A stretch of 64,000 bases of DNA from Sinorhizobium chiapasense (GCF_036488675.1 NZ_CP133152.1:744001-808000); one strand, 5' to 3'; positions 42,693 through 52,605 are shown, counted from the stretch's first letter. The notes: generated by a model not told the origin, from the sequence alone. A program made the numbers and translations.

Positions 42693-44168
42693 ATGACACT
42701 CAGCTTTGATCCGGACAGTCTCTCCCTGCCCATCGGGCACTTTATCGGCGGTCGGCTGGTGCCGGCCGAAGGCGTCATCGACATGCATCGCCCCTCCGAC
42801 GGCGAGCTTTATGCAGGGTGCCCGCTTGCGGATGAGGTGCTCGTCGACCGCGCCGTCGAAACTGCCAAGAAGGCGCTCAAGGCGAGCAACTGGGGCGGCG
42901 CGCGGCCACGCGAGCGCACAGTCGTGCTGCAGCGCTGGGCCGACCTGATCGAAAAGGAAGCAGGAACCCTAGCCAAGCTCGAGGCGCTTTCCTCCACTCG
43001 CCCCGTTGGCCATCTCGTCGCCGGCGATATCGCCGTCAGCGCCGAGCAGATCCGCTTCTTCGCGGAATTCGCCGACAAGGAAGGAAGCGATGTCGTACCA
43101 ACCGACGACGCGAGTCTCGGCATGATCATGACAGAGCCCTATGGCGTGGTCGGCGCGATAACGCCCTGGAACTTTCCCGTCTCCATGGCCGCCTGGAAGC
43201 TCGGACCCGCGCTCGCGGCCGGCAATGCGGTGGTGCTGAAACCCTCGGAAATGACGCCGTTCTCGACGATCTACATCTCCGAGCTCGCGATCCGCGCCGG
43301 CCTGCCCGCTGGCCTCATCAACATCGTTCTCGGGGATGGGCCGGTAACCGGCACTGCGATCACCGGCCATCCGGACATCGCCAAGGTGAGCTTCACCGGC
43401 TCGACCGGCGCGGGCTCCACCATCATGGCCAACATCGCCCGCACCGGTGTGAAGCCGATGACGCTGGAACTCGGCGGAAAGAGCCCACAACTGGTCTTCG
43501 CCGATGCCGATCTCGATAAGGCCGCCGCGGCGATCGCCCAGAGCATCCTCTCCAATGCGGGCCAGGCCTGCGTCGCCGGCTCCCGCATGATCGTCGAGGA
43601 AAGCGTCGCCGCCCGGCTCGCAGAGGCGATCGTCGCCCGCATGAAGGCTGCGAAGGCGGGGCCGACATGGGACGAGGCAACCGAATACTCGCCCATCATC
43701 TCCAAGCGCCAGTTGAACCGCATCGACGGCATCGTCGAGGCGGCCGTGGCGGCTGGCGGCGAATGTCTGTTCGGCGGGCGCCAAATGGATGCGCCAGGTT
43801 ACTTCTACCAACCGACGCTGATTGCCGTGCGCGACGGCTCCTCACCAGCAATAACCGAGGAGATTTTCGGACCCGTCCTCACCTTGCAGACCTTCACGGA
43901 CGAGGAGGAGGCGCTGGCGCTTGCCGACCATCCGACCTACGGCCTTGCCGCCGGCCTCTTCACCCGCGACCTGTCGCGCGCCTTAAGGCTGACGCGACGG
44001 CTCCAGGCCGGCACCGTCTGGATCAACCGCTATAGCCGCTCGCGCGATCACATACTGCCGACCGGCGGCTACAAGCGCTCCGGCGTCGGCAAGGATCTCG
44101 GACGCGAGGCATACCAAGCCAACCGCAAGAGCAAGAGCGTTCTCATCAGCCTTGAGGAGCCTCAATGA
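42693..44168 (+). CDS. NAD(P)-dependent aldehyde dehydrogenase 1
   Basis: A 491-residue ALDH. The N-box TPWNFPVSMAAWKLGPALAAGN, SFTGSTGAGSTIM, the general-base Glu in LELGGKSPQLVF and the catalytic Cys in NAGQACVAGSR are all intact, as is the C-terminal GGYKRSGVGKDLGREAY. ATG 42693 follows GAGGA; an upstream in-frame ATG at 42633 is not preferred. The stop overlaps the next gene's ATG (ATGA). It likely oxidises a semialdehyde made by an amine oxidase or aminotransferase in this region. Confidence 0.9.
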   Translation: MTLSFDPDSLSLPIGHFIGGRLVPAEGVIDMHRPSDGELYAGCPLADEVLVDRAVETAKKALKASNWGGARPRERTVVLQRWADLIEKEAGTLAKLEALSSTRPVGHLVAGDIAVSAEQIRFFAEFADKEGSDVVPTDDASLGMIMTEPYGVVGAITPWNFPVSMAAWKLGPALAAGNAVVLKPSEMTPFSTIYISELAIRAGLPAGLINIVLGDGPVTGTAITGHPDIAKVSFTGSTGAGSTIMANIARTGVKPMTLELGGKSPQLVFADADLDKAAAAIAQSILSNAGQACVAGSRMIVEESVAARLAEAIVARMKAAKAGPTWDEATEYSPIISKRQLNRIDGIVEAAVAAGGECLFGGRQMDAPGYFYQPTLIAVRDGSSPAITEEIFGPVLTLQTFTDEEEALALADHPTYGLAAGLFTRDLSRALRLTRRLQAGTVWINRYSRSRDHILPTGGYKRSGVGKDLGREAYQANRKSKSVLISLEEPQ

Positions 44169-45208
44169 AATCCTATTCGATCGCACTCATCCCCGGCGAT
44201 GGGATTGGCCAGGACGTAACGGATGCGACCTGGCAGGTTCTTTCGACCGTTGCCAGACATTCAGGCTTCTCGCTCACCGGCACGCCCTTTCCGTGGTCCT
44301 GCGCCTTTTACAAGGAAACGGGCGCGATGATGCCGGCGGAGGGCATAGAAATCCTGCGCCGCTTCGATGCGATCCTGCTCGGCGCCGTCGGCTGGCCGGC
44401 GGAGGTGCCGGATTCCGTCTCACTGCATGGCCTGCTCCTGCCGATCCGCAAGGCCTTCGTGCAATATGCCAATATCCGGCCCCACCGGCTGCTGCCGGGA
44501 GTCCAAGGTCCGTTGAAGGCGGAAAATTTCGACATCCTCTGCATCCGCGAGAATACCGAGGGCGAATATTCCGGTGCCGGCGGCCGCGTGCATCAGGGAA
44601 CAGTCGATGAAGTCGCGGTCGAGACCTCGATCTTCACCCGCACAGGCGTCGAACGGATCCTGCGCTTCGGCTTCGAACAGGCACGTCAGCGTCGCGGCAA
44701 GCTCGCTTCGGTCACCAAGTCGAACGCCCAGAAATACTCGATGGTATTCTGGGACGAGATCACGCGAGAGCTCGCCGCCGAATACGCGGATGTGGAGGTG
44801 ACAAGCTATCACATCGACGCCATGGCCGCGCGCATCGTTATGGCGCCCGAGAGCCTCGATGTCGTGGTCGCCTCGAACCTCTTCGGCGACATCCTGACCG
44901 ATCTCGGTGCGGCGATTCAAGGCGGCCTCGGCTTTGCCGCCTCCGCCAACATCAACCCCGATCGAAACGCGCCTTCGATGTTCGAGCCGGTGCATGGATC
45001 CGCTCCGGACATCGCCCATCTCGGCATCGCCAATCCCATCGCCTCCATCTGGTCCGGCGCCATGATGCTCGAGCATCTCGGGGAAAGAGAGGCAGGGCGG
45101 AGGGTCATGGACGCGCTCGAAACAACGACCGCCCGCGGCATCGGCACGGTGCCGGGAAAAGACAGAACCGAAACCATTACCGCGGCGGTTGTCGCCGCAC
45201 TCGACTGA
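44165..45208 (+). CDS. ttuC: Tartrate dehydrogenase/D-malate dehydrogenase family (TtuC-like)
   Basis: A 347-residue beta-decarboxylating dehydrogenase. It has IALIPGDGIGQDV, the NIRPHRLLPGV arginine region, CIRENTEGEYSGAGG (the tartrate/D-malate signature in place of the isopropylmalate loop), TKSNAQKYSMVFWDE and DILTDLGAAIQGGLG. TtuC-type enzymes act on tartrate, D-malate or related 2-hydroxydiacids. Translationally coupled to the upstream aldehyde dehydrogenase and 18 nt before the next one. Confidence 0.88.
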   Translation: MKSYSIALIPGDGIGQDVTDATWQVLSTVARHSGFSLTGTPFPWSCAFYKETGAMMPAEGIEILRRFDAILLGAVGWPAEVPDSVSLHGLLLPIRKAFVQYANIRPHRLLPGVQGPLKAENFDILCIRENTEGEYSGAGGRVHQGTVDEVAVETSIFTRTGVERILRFGFEQARQRRGKLASVTKSNAQKYSMVFWDEITRELAAEYADVEVTSYHIDAMAARIVMAPESLDVVVASNLFGDILTDLGAAIQGGLGFAASANINPDRNAPSMFEPVHGSAPDIAHLGIANPIASIWSGAMMLEHLGEREAGRRVMDALETTTARGIGTVPGKDRTETITAAVVAALD

Positions 45209-45226
45209 TTCCAGGAGGGACAGCAC

Positions 45227-46681
45227 ATGAAATTGAAGGACAACGAACTTTTCCGGCAATCCGGGCTGATCGGCGGGGAGTGGATCGATGCCGGTTCTGG
45301 TTTGGTCGTCGAGGTGATCGAGCCGGCCAGCCAGGCGGTCCTCGGCACCGTCCCGGACATGGGAACGGACGAAACCCGCGCCGCGATCGAGGCGGCGAAT
45401 GCCGCCTTCGGGCCCTGGAAGAAGAAGACGCATGCTGAACGCGCCGCGCTGCTCGAGCGCTGGTATGCGCTGATGATCGAAAATCTCGAGGATCTCGCGC
45501 TGCTGCTGACGATGGAACAGGGCAAGCCGCTCGACGAAGCGCGCGTCGAGATCCGCTACGGCGCTTCCTTCGTCAAATGGTTCGCGGAGGAAGCGCGGCG
45601 CATCGGCGGCCACACCATCCCCTCGCCGACGCCGGACCGCCGCATCGTCGTGCTGAAGGAAGCGGTCGGCGTCTGCGCCATCGTGACGCCATGGAACTTC
45701 CCGAACGCGATGATCACCCGCAAAGTGGCACCTGCGTTGGCGGCCGGCTGCACGGTGGTCATCAAGCCTTCGGAATTCACGCCCTTTTCGGCGCTCGCCC
45801 TCGGCGTGCTTGCCGAGCGCGCCGGTATTCCGGCCGGCGTCATCAACATCGAGACCGGCATGCCGACGGCAATCGGCAATGAGTTCATGGCGAACGAGAC
45901 GGTTCGCAAGATCTCCTTCACCGGCTCGACGCGTGTCGGGTCGCTTCTGATGCGTGGTGCCGCAGACAGCATCAAGCGTCTCTCCCTCGAACTCGGCGGC
46001 AATGCCCCCTTCATCGTCTTCGACGACGCCGATCTCGATCTCGCGGTTGAAGGCGCGATCGCATCAAAATTCCGCAATGGCGGGCAGACCTGCGTCTGCG
46101 CCAACCGCATCCTGGTGCAGGCCGGCGTCTACGACGCCTTCGCGGAGAAGCTCGCTGCTCGCGTCAACGCGATGAAGGTCGGTCCAGGCATAGAGCCCGG
46201 CATTGCGATTGGCCCGATGATCAACGAGGCGGCGATCGAGAAGATCAACCGCCATGTCGAGGACGCGCTTGCCAAAGGGGCGAAGGTCGCGGCGCGAGGC
46301 AAATCGCTGCCGGAGGGCAGGCAATACACCGCCCCGATCGTGCTGACCGGTGCCACGACCGACATGCTGCTCGCCAGCGAAGAGACTTTCGGCCCCGTTG
46401 CCCCGCTCTTCCGTTTCGAGACGGAAGAAGAGGCGATCGCGATCGCCAACGGCACGCCGTTCGGCCTAGCTGCCTATTTCTACACGGAAAGCCTCAAGCG
46501 CTCCTGGCGCGTGGCGGAAGCGCTCGAATTCGGCATGGTCGGTCTCAACACCGGCGCCATCTCCACCGAAGTCGCCCCCTTCGGCGGGGTCAAGCAATCC
46601 GGCCTTGGCCGAGAGGGCGCCCAAATCGGCATCGAGGAGTATCTCGAGATGAAGAGCTTTCACATTGGTGGGCTGGGATAG
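45227..46681 (+). CDS. gabD: Succinate-semialdehyde dehydrogenase-like aldehyde dehydrogenase
   Basis: A 484-residue ALDH close to GabD. Diagnostic runs are TMEQGKPLDEARVEI, VTPWNFPNAMITRKVAPALAAGC, SFTGSTRVGSLLMR, base Glu in LELGGNAPFIVF and nucleophile Cys in NGGQTCVCANR, with the C-terminal APFGGVKQSGLGREG. GabD normally oxidises succinate semialdehyde to succinate; a C4/C5 semialdehyde fits this amino-compound region. Strong AGGAGGG box before ATG 45227. Last gene of its operon, followed by a terminator. Confidence 0.9.
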   Translation: MKLKDNELFRQSGLIGGEWIDAGSGLVVEVIEPASQAVLGTVPDMGTDETRAAIEAANAAFGPWKKKTHAERAALLERWYALMIENLEDLALLLTMEQGKPLDEARVEIRYGASFVKWFAEEARRIGGHTIPSPTPDRRIVVLKEAVGVCAIVTPWNFPNAMITRKVAPALAAGCTVVIKPSEFTPFSALALGVLAERAGIPAGVINIETGMPTAIGNEFMANETVRKISFTGSTRVGSLLMRGAADSIKRLSLELGGNAPFIVFDDADLDLAVEGAIASKFRNGGQTCVCANRILVQAGVYDAFAEKLAARVNAMKVGPGIEPGIAIGPMINEAAIEKINRHVEDALAKGAKVAARGKSLPEGRQYTAPIVLTGATTDMLLASEETFGPVAPLFRFETEEEAIAIANGTPFGLAAYFYTESLKRSWRVAEALEFGMVGLNTGAISTEVAPFGGVKQSGLGREGAQIGIEEYLEMKSFHIGGLG

Positions 46682-46753
46682 ATCCCAGCGATTTGGGATT
46701 GGTCGATGCAAAATCGTAGTGCGTTCGATTCCGAGGCCGGCCCTACTTTCCTT

Positions 46754-46785
46754 ACCTGAAGCGTGTGAAGCGCTTCAGGTTTTTT
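46754..46785 (+). terminator. Rho-independent terminator after the gabD-like gene
   Basis: A perfect 10-bp stem ACCTGAAGCG/CGCTTCAGGT with a 7-nt loop is followed immediately by a run of T. It closes the rightward operon beginning at the ArgE-like gene. The rest of 46682-47078 shows no gene. Confidence 0.85.
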
Positions 46786-47078
46786 CTATTCTGCAATGCA
46801 ACCATCACATGCAGGTTTAGCTAGAGCAGAATCCGACCTGATAGAATCGCCGCGGGGCTAACATGCCCGCTCCCCCTCTGCCCCTGCCGGACATCTCCCC
46901 CACAACGGAGCAAGGGCGATTTTCCGCCCAACCAGCACCCGCTCGCGCATCGTTGAGTTCGGGCGACTTTGGCACTTGCAAGCTTTCCGGATTTTTGTGC
47001 CGCCACAGTCCGTTCGGATGCGGCTCTAAATCTGAAAGCAAAAGAACGCGGCACCTACTCGGTCCGCACCCTTCTTCA

Positions 47079-48353
47079 TTACTGGATTCTGTCCAGCATC
47101 TTATAATAGATGCCGACCAGCGGCAGGAACCAGGGCTTGCCGAAGTGTCCTGGCACCGCAGGCCATTCGAGACCCTCCAGCGGATTTCGGTCCGGCCGAT
47201 CGAGGATCGCGTCCGCAATGATCATGCCGAGATGTGTTGAAAGCTGCGCGCCATGGCCGGAATAGCCCATGGCGTACCAGACGCCATCGTGATAGCCGGC
47301 GCGGGGGAAGCGGTCCTTGGTCATGTCGACGAGGCCGCCCCAGCAATAGTCGATCTCGACATGGGCCAGTTGCGGGAAGATCTCGGCGAGGCTTGCCTTG
47401 AGGATGGCGCCGCTTTTCGCGTCCGACTGTTGGTCGGATGTCGCCGAGAAGCGGGCGCGGCCGCCGAAGATCAAGCGGTTGTCGGGTGAAAGCCTGAAGT
47501 AATTGCCGATGTTCATCGACGTGACGCAGGTGCGGTTACCCGGCATGGTCGCCACGATCTCCGCCGCTGTCAGCGGTCGGGTGGCGATTATGAAGCTGCC
47601 TACGGCGATGATGCGGCGGCGGAAATAGCCAAAGGTCGAAGGCGTGTAGGCGCCGGTGGCGACAAGCACTGCATCCGCATTGACGCTGCCCCGCGGTGTT
47701 TTCAGGTGATGACGGCTGCCCGCCTGTCGATGTTCTGTTACGGCCGCCTGCTCGAAGATCGTGGCGCCGTGGCGTTGGGCCGCCTCGGCGAGGCCGACGA
47801 CGTAGCGGCCCATATGCATCATTGCGCTCTTCTTCGAGAGCATGGCGCCGAAGAAGGGCGCGCCGACTTCCTGCTTCAGGTCGTCTGCGCTGAGAAGCGC
47901 GGTATCGGAATCGACCTCCGCGTGCACGGCTTCGAAGTTGCGGGCGATGGCGTCAAAATGCTGGGGCTTGGAGGCGAGCTTCAGCTTGCCGGCGCGGCGG
48001 AAACTGCACTCGATTCCCTCGTCCGCGATTAACGCCTCAATCGTGTCGATCGAGTCGTCGAGCGCCTTGTAAAGAGCGATCGCCCGCTCCTTGCCGAGCT
48101 CCGCCTTGGCCGCCAGATAGCTATGCGCAAGTCCGTTGTTGAGGTGCCCACCATTGCGGCCGGAGGCGCCCCAGCCGACCCTCTCCGCCTCCAGCACGAC
48201 GACTTTGGCGCCAGCCTTGGCGAGCTGCCGAGCAGCAGCGAGGCCGGTGAAGCCGCCGCCGATAACGGCGACGTCGAAATGGCCATCGACCGCACTCTGA
48301 GCAGCCCCGGCGAAGGCCGGGGCGGTGTCGTGCCAGTAGGACAGGAATTTCAT
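47079..48353 (-). CDS. FAD-dependent amine/amino-acid oxidoreductase (DAO family, PuuB-like)
   Basis: A 424-residue DAO-family flavoprotein. The FAD fold FDVAVIGGGFTGLAAARQLA and EAERVGWGASGRNGGHLNNG (typical of gamma-glutamylputrescine oxidase-type enzymes) lead into a substrate domain ending GGLVDMTKDRFPRAGYHDGVWYAMGYSGHGAQLSTHLG. It would oxidise an amine or amino acid to an aldehyde or oxo acid with H2O2. ATG 48353 has a GAAGG box; the frame extends upstream only into the HAD gene. Encoded 16 nt after the HAD hydrolase on the same strand. Confidence 0.88.
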   Translation of the reverse strand: MKFLSYWHDTAPAFAGAAQSAVDGHFDVAVIGGGFTGLAAARQLAKAGAKVVVLEAERVGWGASGRNGGHLNNGLAHSYLAAKAELGKERAIALYKALDDSIDTIEALIADEGIECSFRRAGKLKLASKPQHFDAIARNFEAVHAEVDSDTALLSADDLKQEVGAPFFGAMLSKKSAMMHMGRYVVGLAEAAQRHGATIFEQAAVTEHRQAGSRHHLKTPRGSVNADAVLVATGAYTPSTFGYFRRRIIAVGSFIIATRPLTAAEIVATMPGNRTCVTSMNIGNYFRLSPDNRLIFGGRARFSATSDQQSDAKSGAILKASLAEIFPQLAHVEIDYCWGGLVDMTKDRFPRAGYHDGVWYAMGYSGHGAQLSTHLGMIIADAILDRPDRNPLEGLEWPAVPGHFGKPWFLPLVGIYYKMLDRIQ

Positions 48354-48369
48354 GGCGATGCGCCTTCTC

Positions 48370-49038
48370 TCAGAGCCCGACGACGCCCGGCAGGCCGGAG
48401 ATGTCGGCAATCTCCACGTAGCCGTAATAGGGGTTGGCCGGCTCGTGGCCACGATTGACCCACACCTTGTTCTTGATGCCGAGGTCATGCGCCGACATCA
48501 GGTCGTAGCGGAAGGAGGACGAGCAGTGCAGAATGTCCTCCGGGCCGCAGCCCAGCATGTCGAACATGTATTCGAAGGCCTTGAAGCGGGGCTTGTAGGC
48601 CTGCGCCTGTTCGGCAGTGTAGACCGCATGAAACGGGGCGCCGAGCTTTTCGACATTCGACATGATCTGCGAATTCATCGCATTCGAGAGGATCACCAGG
48701 GGTATTTCCTTGGCGACCTTGGCGAGCCCCGCCGGCACGTCCGCATGAGGACCCCAGGTCGGAACGCGCGCATAGACCACCTTCGCGGCTTCATCGCGGA
48801 ATTTAATGCCGTTGCGTTTGCAGGTCCGTTCAAGCGAGTTGTGTACCACCTCCACATAGGGCTTCCAGTCGCCCAGGATCTCGTCCAGGCGATAAGCCGC
48901 GAAATTCTTGATGAATTCAGCCATGCGCGCCTCGTCGAGTTGCTCCCCATAGAGGTCGCGCGCCGCTTCCGCCATCTGGAAGTTCGTCAGCGTGCCGTAG
49001 CAGTCGAAGGTGATGTATTTCGGACGGAAGGTCGTCAT
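48370..49038 (-). CDS. HAD-superfamily hydrolase, haloacid dehalogenase type II-like, copy 1
   Basis: A 222-residue HAD hydrolase. Motif I FDCYGTLTNFQ gives the nucleophile Asp, motif II the Ser in VILSNAMNS, and Lys in YKPRFKAF and the acidic/hydrophobic CSSSFRYDLMSAHDLGI complete the site. The family annotation is 'haloacid dehalogenase type II', but many members in amino-compound clusters lack dehalogenase evidence. ATG 49038 with AAGGA 7 nt upstream is chosen. Co-directional with the PuuB-like oxidase; a related copy is at 51822. Confidence 0.85.
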   Translation of the reverse strand: MTTFRPKYITFDCYGTLTNFQMAEAARDLYGEQLDEARMAEFIKNFAAYRLDEILGDWKPYVEVVHNSLERTCKRNGIKFRDEAAKVVYARVPTWGPHADVPAGLAKVAKEIPLVILSNAMNSQIMSNVEKLGAPFHAVYTAEQAQAYKPRFKAFEYMFDMLGCGPEDILHCSSSFRYDLMSAHDLGIKNKVWVNRGHEPANPYYGYVEIADISGLPGVVGL

Positions 49039-49352
49039 GTGCATATCCTTGAGAGAGCGGGACCGGGTATGTGTAAGGATCATAGGCCCGGCCCCGTCCG
49101 CGCCTCGCCTGATTTGGCGGCGTTCGAAGCAGATTCTATCGTATCGAAAGGCGGCTTTGGCAGAAGGTTGCGCGACACGTCCGGCCCGCATAGGCTTTTC
49201 CGGCTCCGACATCCCCCGACGCCGTTGTTGCCAGCATAAGATGCGGCGGCCGCCAAGAGCAAAGCTATAAGATACCGCGCGCACCACAGCCTTCAGACGA
49301 TCTGCCGGGCGGCACTCCTTCAGACTTGCGGGCAGGAAATGAAGGAAATGCC

Positions 49353-50189
49353 ATGCAGACAAGTCAGATCGATATTGCCGCTTTCGAGCCTGAGCATCTG
49401 GAAGCCGCCGTCGAGCTCTCCCGGCAGGCGGGCTGGCCGCATCGGCGAGAAGACTGGCAGATGGCGCTCGCCTTGAGCGAAGGCGTGGTCGCGGTCGAAC
49501 ACGGCCGGGTCGTCGGCACCGTGCTTGTTACACTGTACAAGGCGGATTGCGCGACCATCAACATGGTCATAGTCGACGAGACGATGCGCGGCCGCGGCCT
49601 CGGTCGCAAGCTGATGGATGCCGCGTTGGGGCTCGCGGGCGATCGCCCGCTCAGACTCGTGGCGACGACCGAGGGCTTGCCGCTCTATGAAAAGCTCGGC
49701 TTCCGCGAGACTGGTCGCGTGCTGCAGCATCAGGGCATCGTCGGAGAAATCCCCGCGCCCGGGGAAACGGAGCCTGCGGCCGCGGCCGACATCGAAGCGA
49801 TCGTCGCGCTCGACCGCCTCGCGTTCGGCGCCGACCGTGAAGAGCTGGTGGCCTATCTCGCCAAGGTCGGCGCATTCGCGGTGACCCGCCGGAACGGCCA
49901 CGTCTCCGGCTTCGGCGCCATCCGCCCCTTTGGCCGCGGTGAAGTCATAGGCCCCGTCGTGGCCGGCAGCCGCAATGACGCCAAGGCGCTCGTTCGGCAT
50001 TTCATCGCCCTCAGACCCGGCCGTTTTCTCCGGGTCGACACCACTGCCGACGCGGCCATTTCGCCCTGGCTTGCCGAAAATGGGCTCGCCCATGTCGGTG
50101 GGGGCGTCGCCATGATGAAGCCGCCGATTCAACGCGCCGCCGACGCGGCCGCTACTACCTTCGCCCTCGCCAACCAGGCGCTCGGCTGA
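49353..50189 (+). CDS. Two-domain GNAT N-acetyltransferase (GNAT + Acetyltransf_18), copy 2
   Basis: A 278-residue paralogue of the GNAT protein at 38545-39438. The acetyl-CoA motif is VDETMRGRGLGRKLMDAAL, followed by LYEKLGFRETGRV; the C-terminal domain shows LDRLAFGADREELVAYL, IRPFGRGEVIGPVVAGS and RVDTTADAAI. ATG 49353 follows AAGGA. It lies 13 nt before the aminotransferase, heading the operon that ends with the ABC importer, so N-acetylation of an imported amino compound is plausible. Confidence 0.88.
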   Translation: MQTSQIDIAAFEPEHLEAAVELSRQAGWPHRREDWQMALALSEGVVAVEHGRVVGTVLVTLYKADCATINMVIVDETMRGRGLGRKLMDAALGLAGDRPLRLVATTEGLPLYEKLGFRETGRVLQHQGIVGEIPAPGETEPAAAADIEAIVALDRLAFGADREELVAYLAKVGAFAVTRRNGHVSGFGAIRPFGRGEVIGPVVAGSRNDAKALVRHFIALRPGRFLRVDTTADAAISPWLAENGLAHVGGGVAMMKPPIQRAADAAATTFALANQALG

Positions 50190-50202
50190 TCCGGAGATCG
50201 TC

Positions 50203-51579
50203 ATGTACAGCAATTCCCTCATAGAACTCGATCGCGCCCACCTCGTCCACCCGGTTGCCTCCTATCGCGGCCATGAAAAACTCGGCGTACGCGTGCTCGC
50301 TTCGGCCAAGGGCGCGACGGTCACCGACGCATCGGGCAAGCAACTGATCGACGGCTTTGCCGGTCTCTGGTGCGTCAATGCCGGCTATGGCCATGAAGCG
50401 ATCGTCGAAGCGGCGGCCCGCCAGATGCGCGAGCTTCCCTACGCCACAGCCTATTTCGGACTCGGCTCCGAGCCCGCGATCCGGCTCGCTTCGGAGCTTG
50501 CGGAGCGCGCGCCGGGCGATCTCAACCACGTCTATTTCACGCTCGGTGGTTCCGACGCCGTCGACAGCACCATCCGCTTCATCCGCTACTATTGGATTGC
50601 CCGTGGCGAGCCGCAACGCGATCAGTTCATCTCGGTCGAACAGGGCTATCACGGCTCATCGACCGTCGGCGCCGGCCTGACGGCGTTACCGGCCTTCCAT
50701 GCCGGCTTCGGCATTCCCTTCGACTGGCAGCACAAAATTCCGTCCCACTATGCCTACCGCAATCGGGTCGGTGAAGACCCGCAGGCGATCATCGAGGCCT
50801 CGCTGGCCGCACTCCGGCGCAAGGTCGAGGAAATCGGTCCCGAGCGCGTCGCCGCCTTCTATGCCGAACCGATTCAGGGCTCAGGCGGCGTGCTGGTCCC
50901 GCCTAAGGGCTGGATGAAGGCGATGCGCGAGCTCTGCCGCGAACTCGGCATTCTCTTCGTTGCCGACGAGGTGATCACCGGCTTCGGCCGCACCGGGCCG
51001 CTCTTTGCCTCAACCGAGGACGAGATCGTGCCGGATTTCATCACCACGGCCAAAGGCCTTACGTCCGGCTATGTGCCGATGGGGGCCGTCTTCATGGCCG
51101 ACCACGTCTATCAGACGATCGCCGACGGCGCCGGCGCTTCCACCGTCGGCCACGGCTACACCTACTCGGCGCATCCGGTCAGCGCCGCTGTCGGCCTCGA
51201 GGTGCTGAAGCTCTACGAGAACGGCCTCTTGGAAAACGGTGTCAAGGCCGGTGCTCGGCTGATGGAAGGTCTCGAAAGCTTGAGGGACCACCCGCTCGTC
51301 GGCGATGTACGCGGCCGCGGGATGCTGGCTGCCATTGAGCTCGTCGTCGACAAGGCGAGGAAGACCCCGTTGCCGGCAGCCGCGGAGCCGGCGCGCCGCA
51401 TTTTCGACCGTGCCTGGGAAAACGGTCTCGTCATTCGCGCCTTCGCCAACGGCGTGCTGGGCTACGCGCCGCCGCTCTGCTGCACCGAAGCGGAGATCGA
51501 CGCGATCGTCGAGCGCACTCGTGCGACGCTCGACGAGACATTGGAAGATCCAGATGTCCGCCAGGCGTTGAAGGCCTGA
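50203..51579 (+). CDS. Class III PLP-dependent aminotransferase
   Basis: A 458-residue omega-aminotransferase-type enzyme. The family runs LIDGFAGLWCVNAGYGHEAI, GGSDAVDSTIRFIRYYW, the pyridine-N Asp in FVADEVITGFGRTG and the Schiff-base Lys in TTAKGLTSGYVPMGA are present. Relatives transaminate putrescine, beta-alanine, taurine or GABA with pyruvate or 2-oxoglutarate. It follows the GNAT gene closely. The amino-group donor is unknown; the semialdehyde produced could feed the nearby aldehyde dehydrogenases. Confidence 0.9.
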   Translation: MYSNSLIELDRAHLVHPVASYRGHEKLGVRVLASAKGATVTDASGKQLIDGFAGLWCVNAGYGHEAIVEAAARQMRELPYATAYFGLGSEPAIRLASELAERAPGDLNHVYFTLGGSDAVDSTIRFIRYYWIARGEPQRDQFISVEQGYHGSSTVGAGLTALPAFHAGFGIPFDWQHKIPSHYAYRNRVGEDPQAIIEASLAALRRKVEEIGPERVAAFYAEPIQGSGGVLVPPKGWMKAMRELCRELGILFVADEVITGFGRTGPLFASTEDEIVPDFITTAKGLTSGYVPMGAVFMADHVYQTIADGAGASTVGHGYTYSAHPVSAAVGLEVLKLYENGLLENGVKAGARLMEGLESLRDHPLVGDVRGRGMLAAIELVVDKARKTPLPAAAEPARRIFDRAWENGLVIRAFANGVLGYAPPLCCTEAEIDAIVERTRATLDETLEDPDVRQALKA

Positions 51580-51821
51580 TGGACACGGGACGCGATATAT
51601 CGCGGAACCGTCATATTCGAAATTTTGTGCCGCGCCGTGGCGCCTTTTCGGAGACTCCGGCGCGGCATAGCTGCCAAACTCAACGAAGAAAAGCGGCCGG
51701 ATCCCAGCAAATGCGGCCCTTTCCAACAAGAGCGGGGAAAATATCCCGCCGACGGGAACAGAATATTCTTCTTCAAGAAGTCAGCGTTCCGGCCCGGAAC
51801 GCGAAAACTGGGGATTTCGAC

Positions 51822-52535
51822 GTGCGCAAGAACCTTCCGGAATTCAAATACATGACCTTCGACGTCGTCGGCACCCTGATCGACTTTGAAGGCGGCCTCA
51901 AGGATTGTCTCGCCGGTATCGCCGCCGAGGCCGATGTGGCGATCGACGGCGAGGAGGCGCTGAGCCTCTACCGAGCGGCGCGCTACTCAAAAGACGCCGA
52001 TCTCTTCCCGGACGACCTTGTACGCGTCTATCTCGAGATCGCACCTAAGCTCGGCCTCCCGGCCGAACGGAAATGTGGCGAGCGTCTCAGGGACTCGGCG
52101 ACGAACTGGAAGGCTTTCGCCGACAGCGCCGACGCGCTGGCGGGCCTTGCGAAGAACTACCGGCTCGTCGCGATGACCAATGCCCGCCGCTGGGCTTTCG
52201 ATTTCTTCGCCAAGGAGCTGGGCAATCCCTTCTACGCCGCCTTCACCGCGGACGATACCGGCACCGAAAAGCCGGACCCAGTCTTCTTCGAGAAGGTCTT
52301 CGAGTTCGTCGACTCGGAAGGAAATTCAAAGGACGACATCCTGCACGTCGCCCAGAGCCAGTACCACGACATCGGCATTTCACGGAAGCTTGGGCTGACC
52401 AATTGCTGGATCGAGCGTCGCCACACTCAGAAGGGCTATGGCGGGACGATCGAGCCCTCCGAATTCACCGAGCCCGATTACCATTTCACCTCCATGGCCG
52501 GCCTTGCCGATGCTGTGGCCGTCGCACGTAGCTGA
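51822..52535 (+). CDS. HAD-superfamily hydrolase, haloacid dehalogenase type II-like, copy 2
   Basis: A 237-residue HAD hydrolase. Motif I is TFDVVGTLIDFEGG, with Val where copy 1 has Tyr after the nucleophile Asp; motif II Thr/Asn is in AMTNARRWAF, Lys in GTEKPDPVFF and the acidic end in VAQSQYHDIGISRKLGL. I chose GTG 51822 because a GGGGA box precedes it and the frame upstream to 51579 is not protein-like. It lies between the aminotransferase and the importer. Distinct in sequence from the copy at 48370, so not a recent duplicate. Confidence 0.8.
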   Translation: MRKNLPEFKYMTFDVVGTLIDFEGGLKDCLAGIAAEADVAIDGEEALSLYRAARYSKDADLFPDDLVRVYLEIAPKLGLPAERKCGERLRDSATNWKAFADSADALAGLAKNYRLVAMTNARRWAFDFFAKELGNPFYAAFTADDTGTEKPDPVFFEKVFEFVDSEGNSKDDILHVAQSQYHDIGISRKLGLTNCWIERRHTQKGYGGTIEPSEFTEPDYHFTSMAGLADAVAVARS

Positions 52536-52605
52536 CCAGTTCACCGGATCGGGTCCAAGCCCACGGAAGACGGGCAGCCCGCCAACAGACGAAAAGGGGA
52601 ATGAC

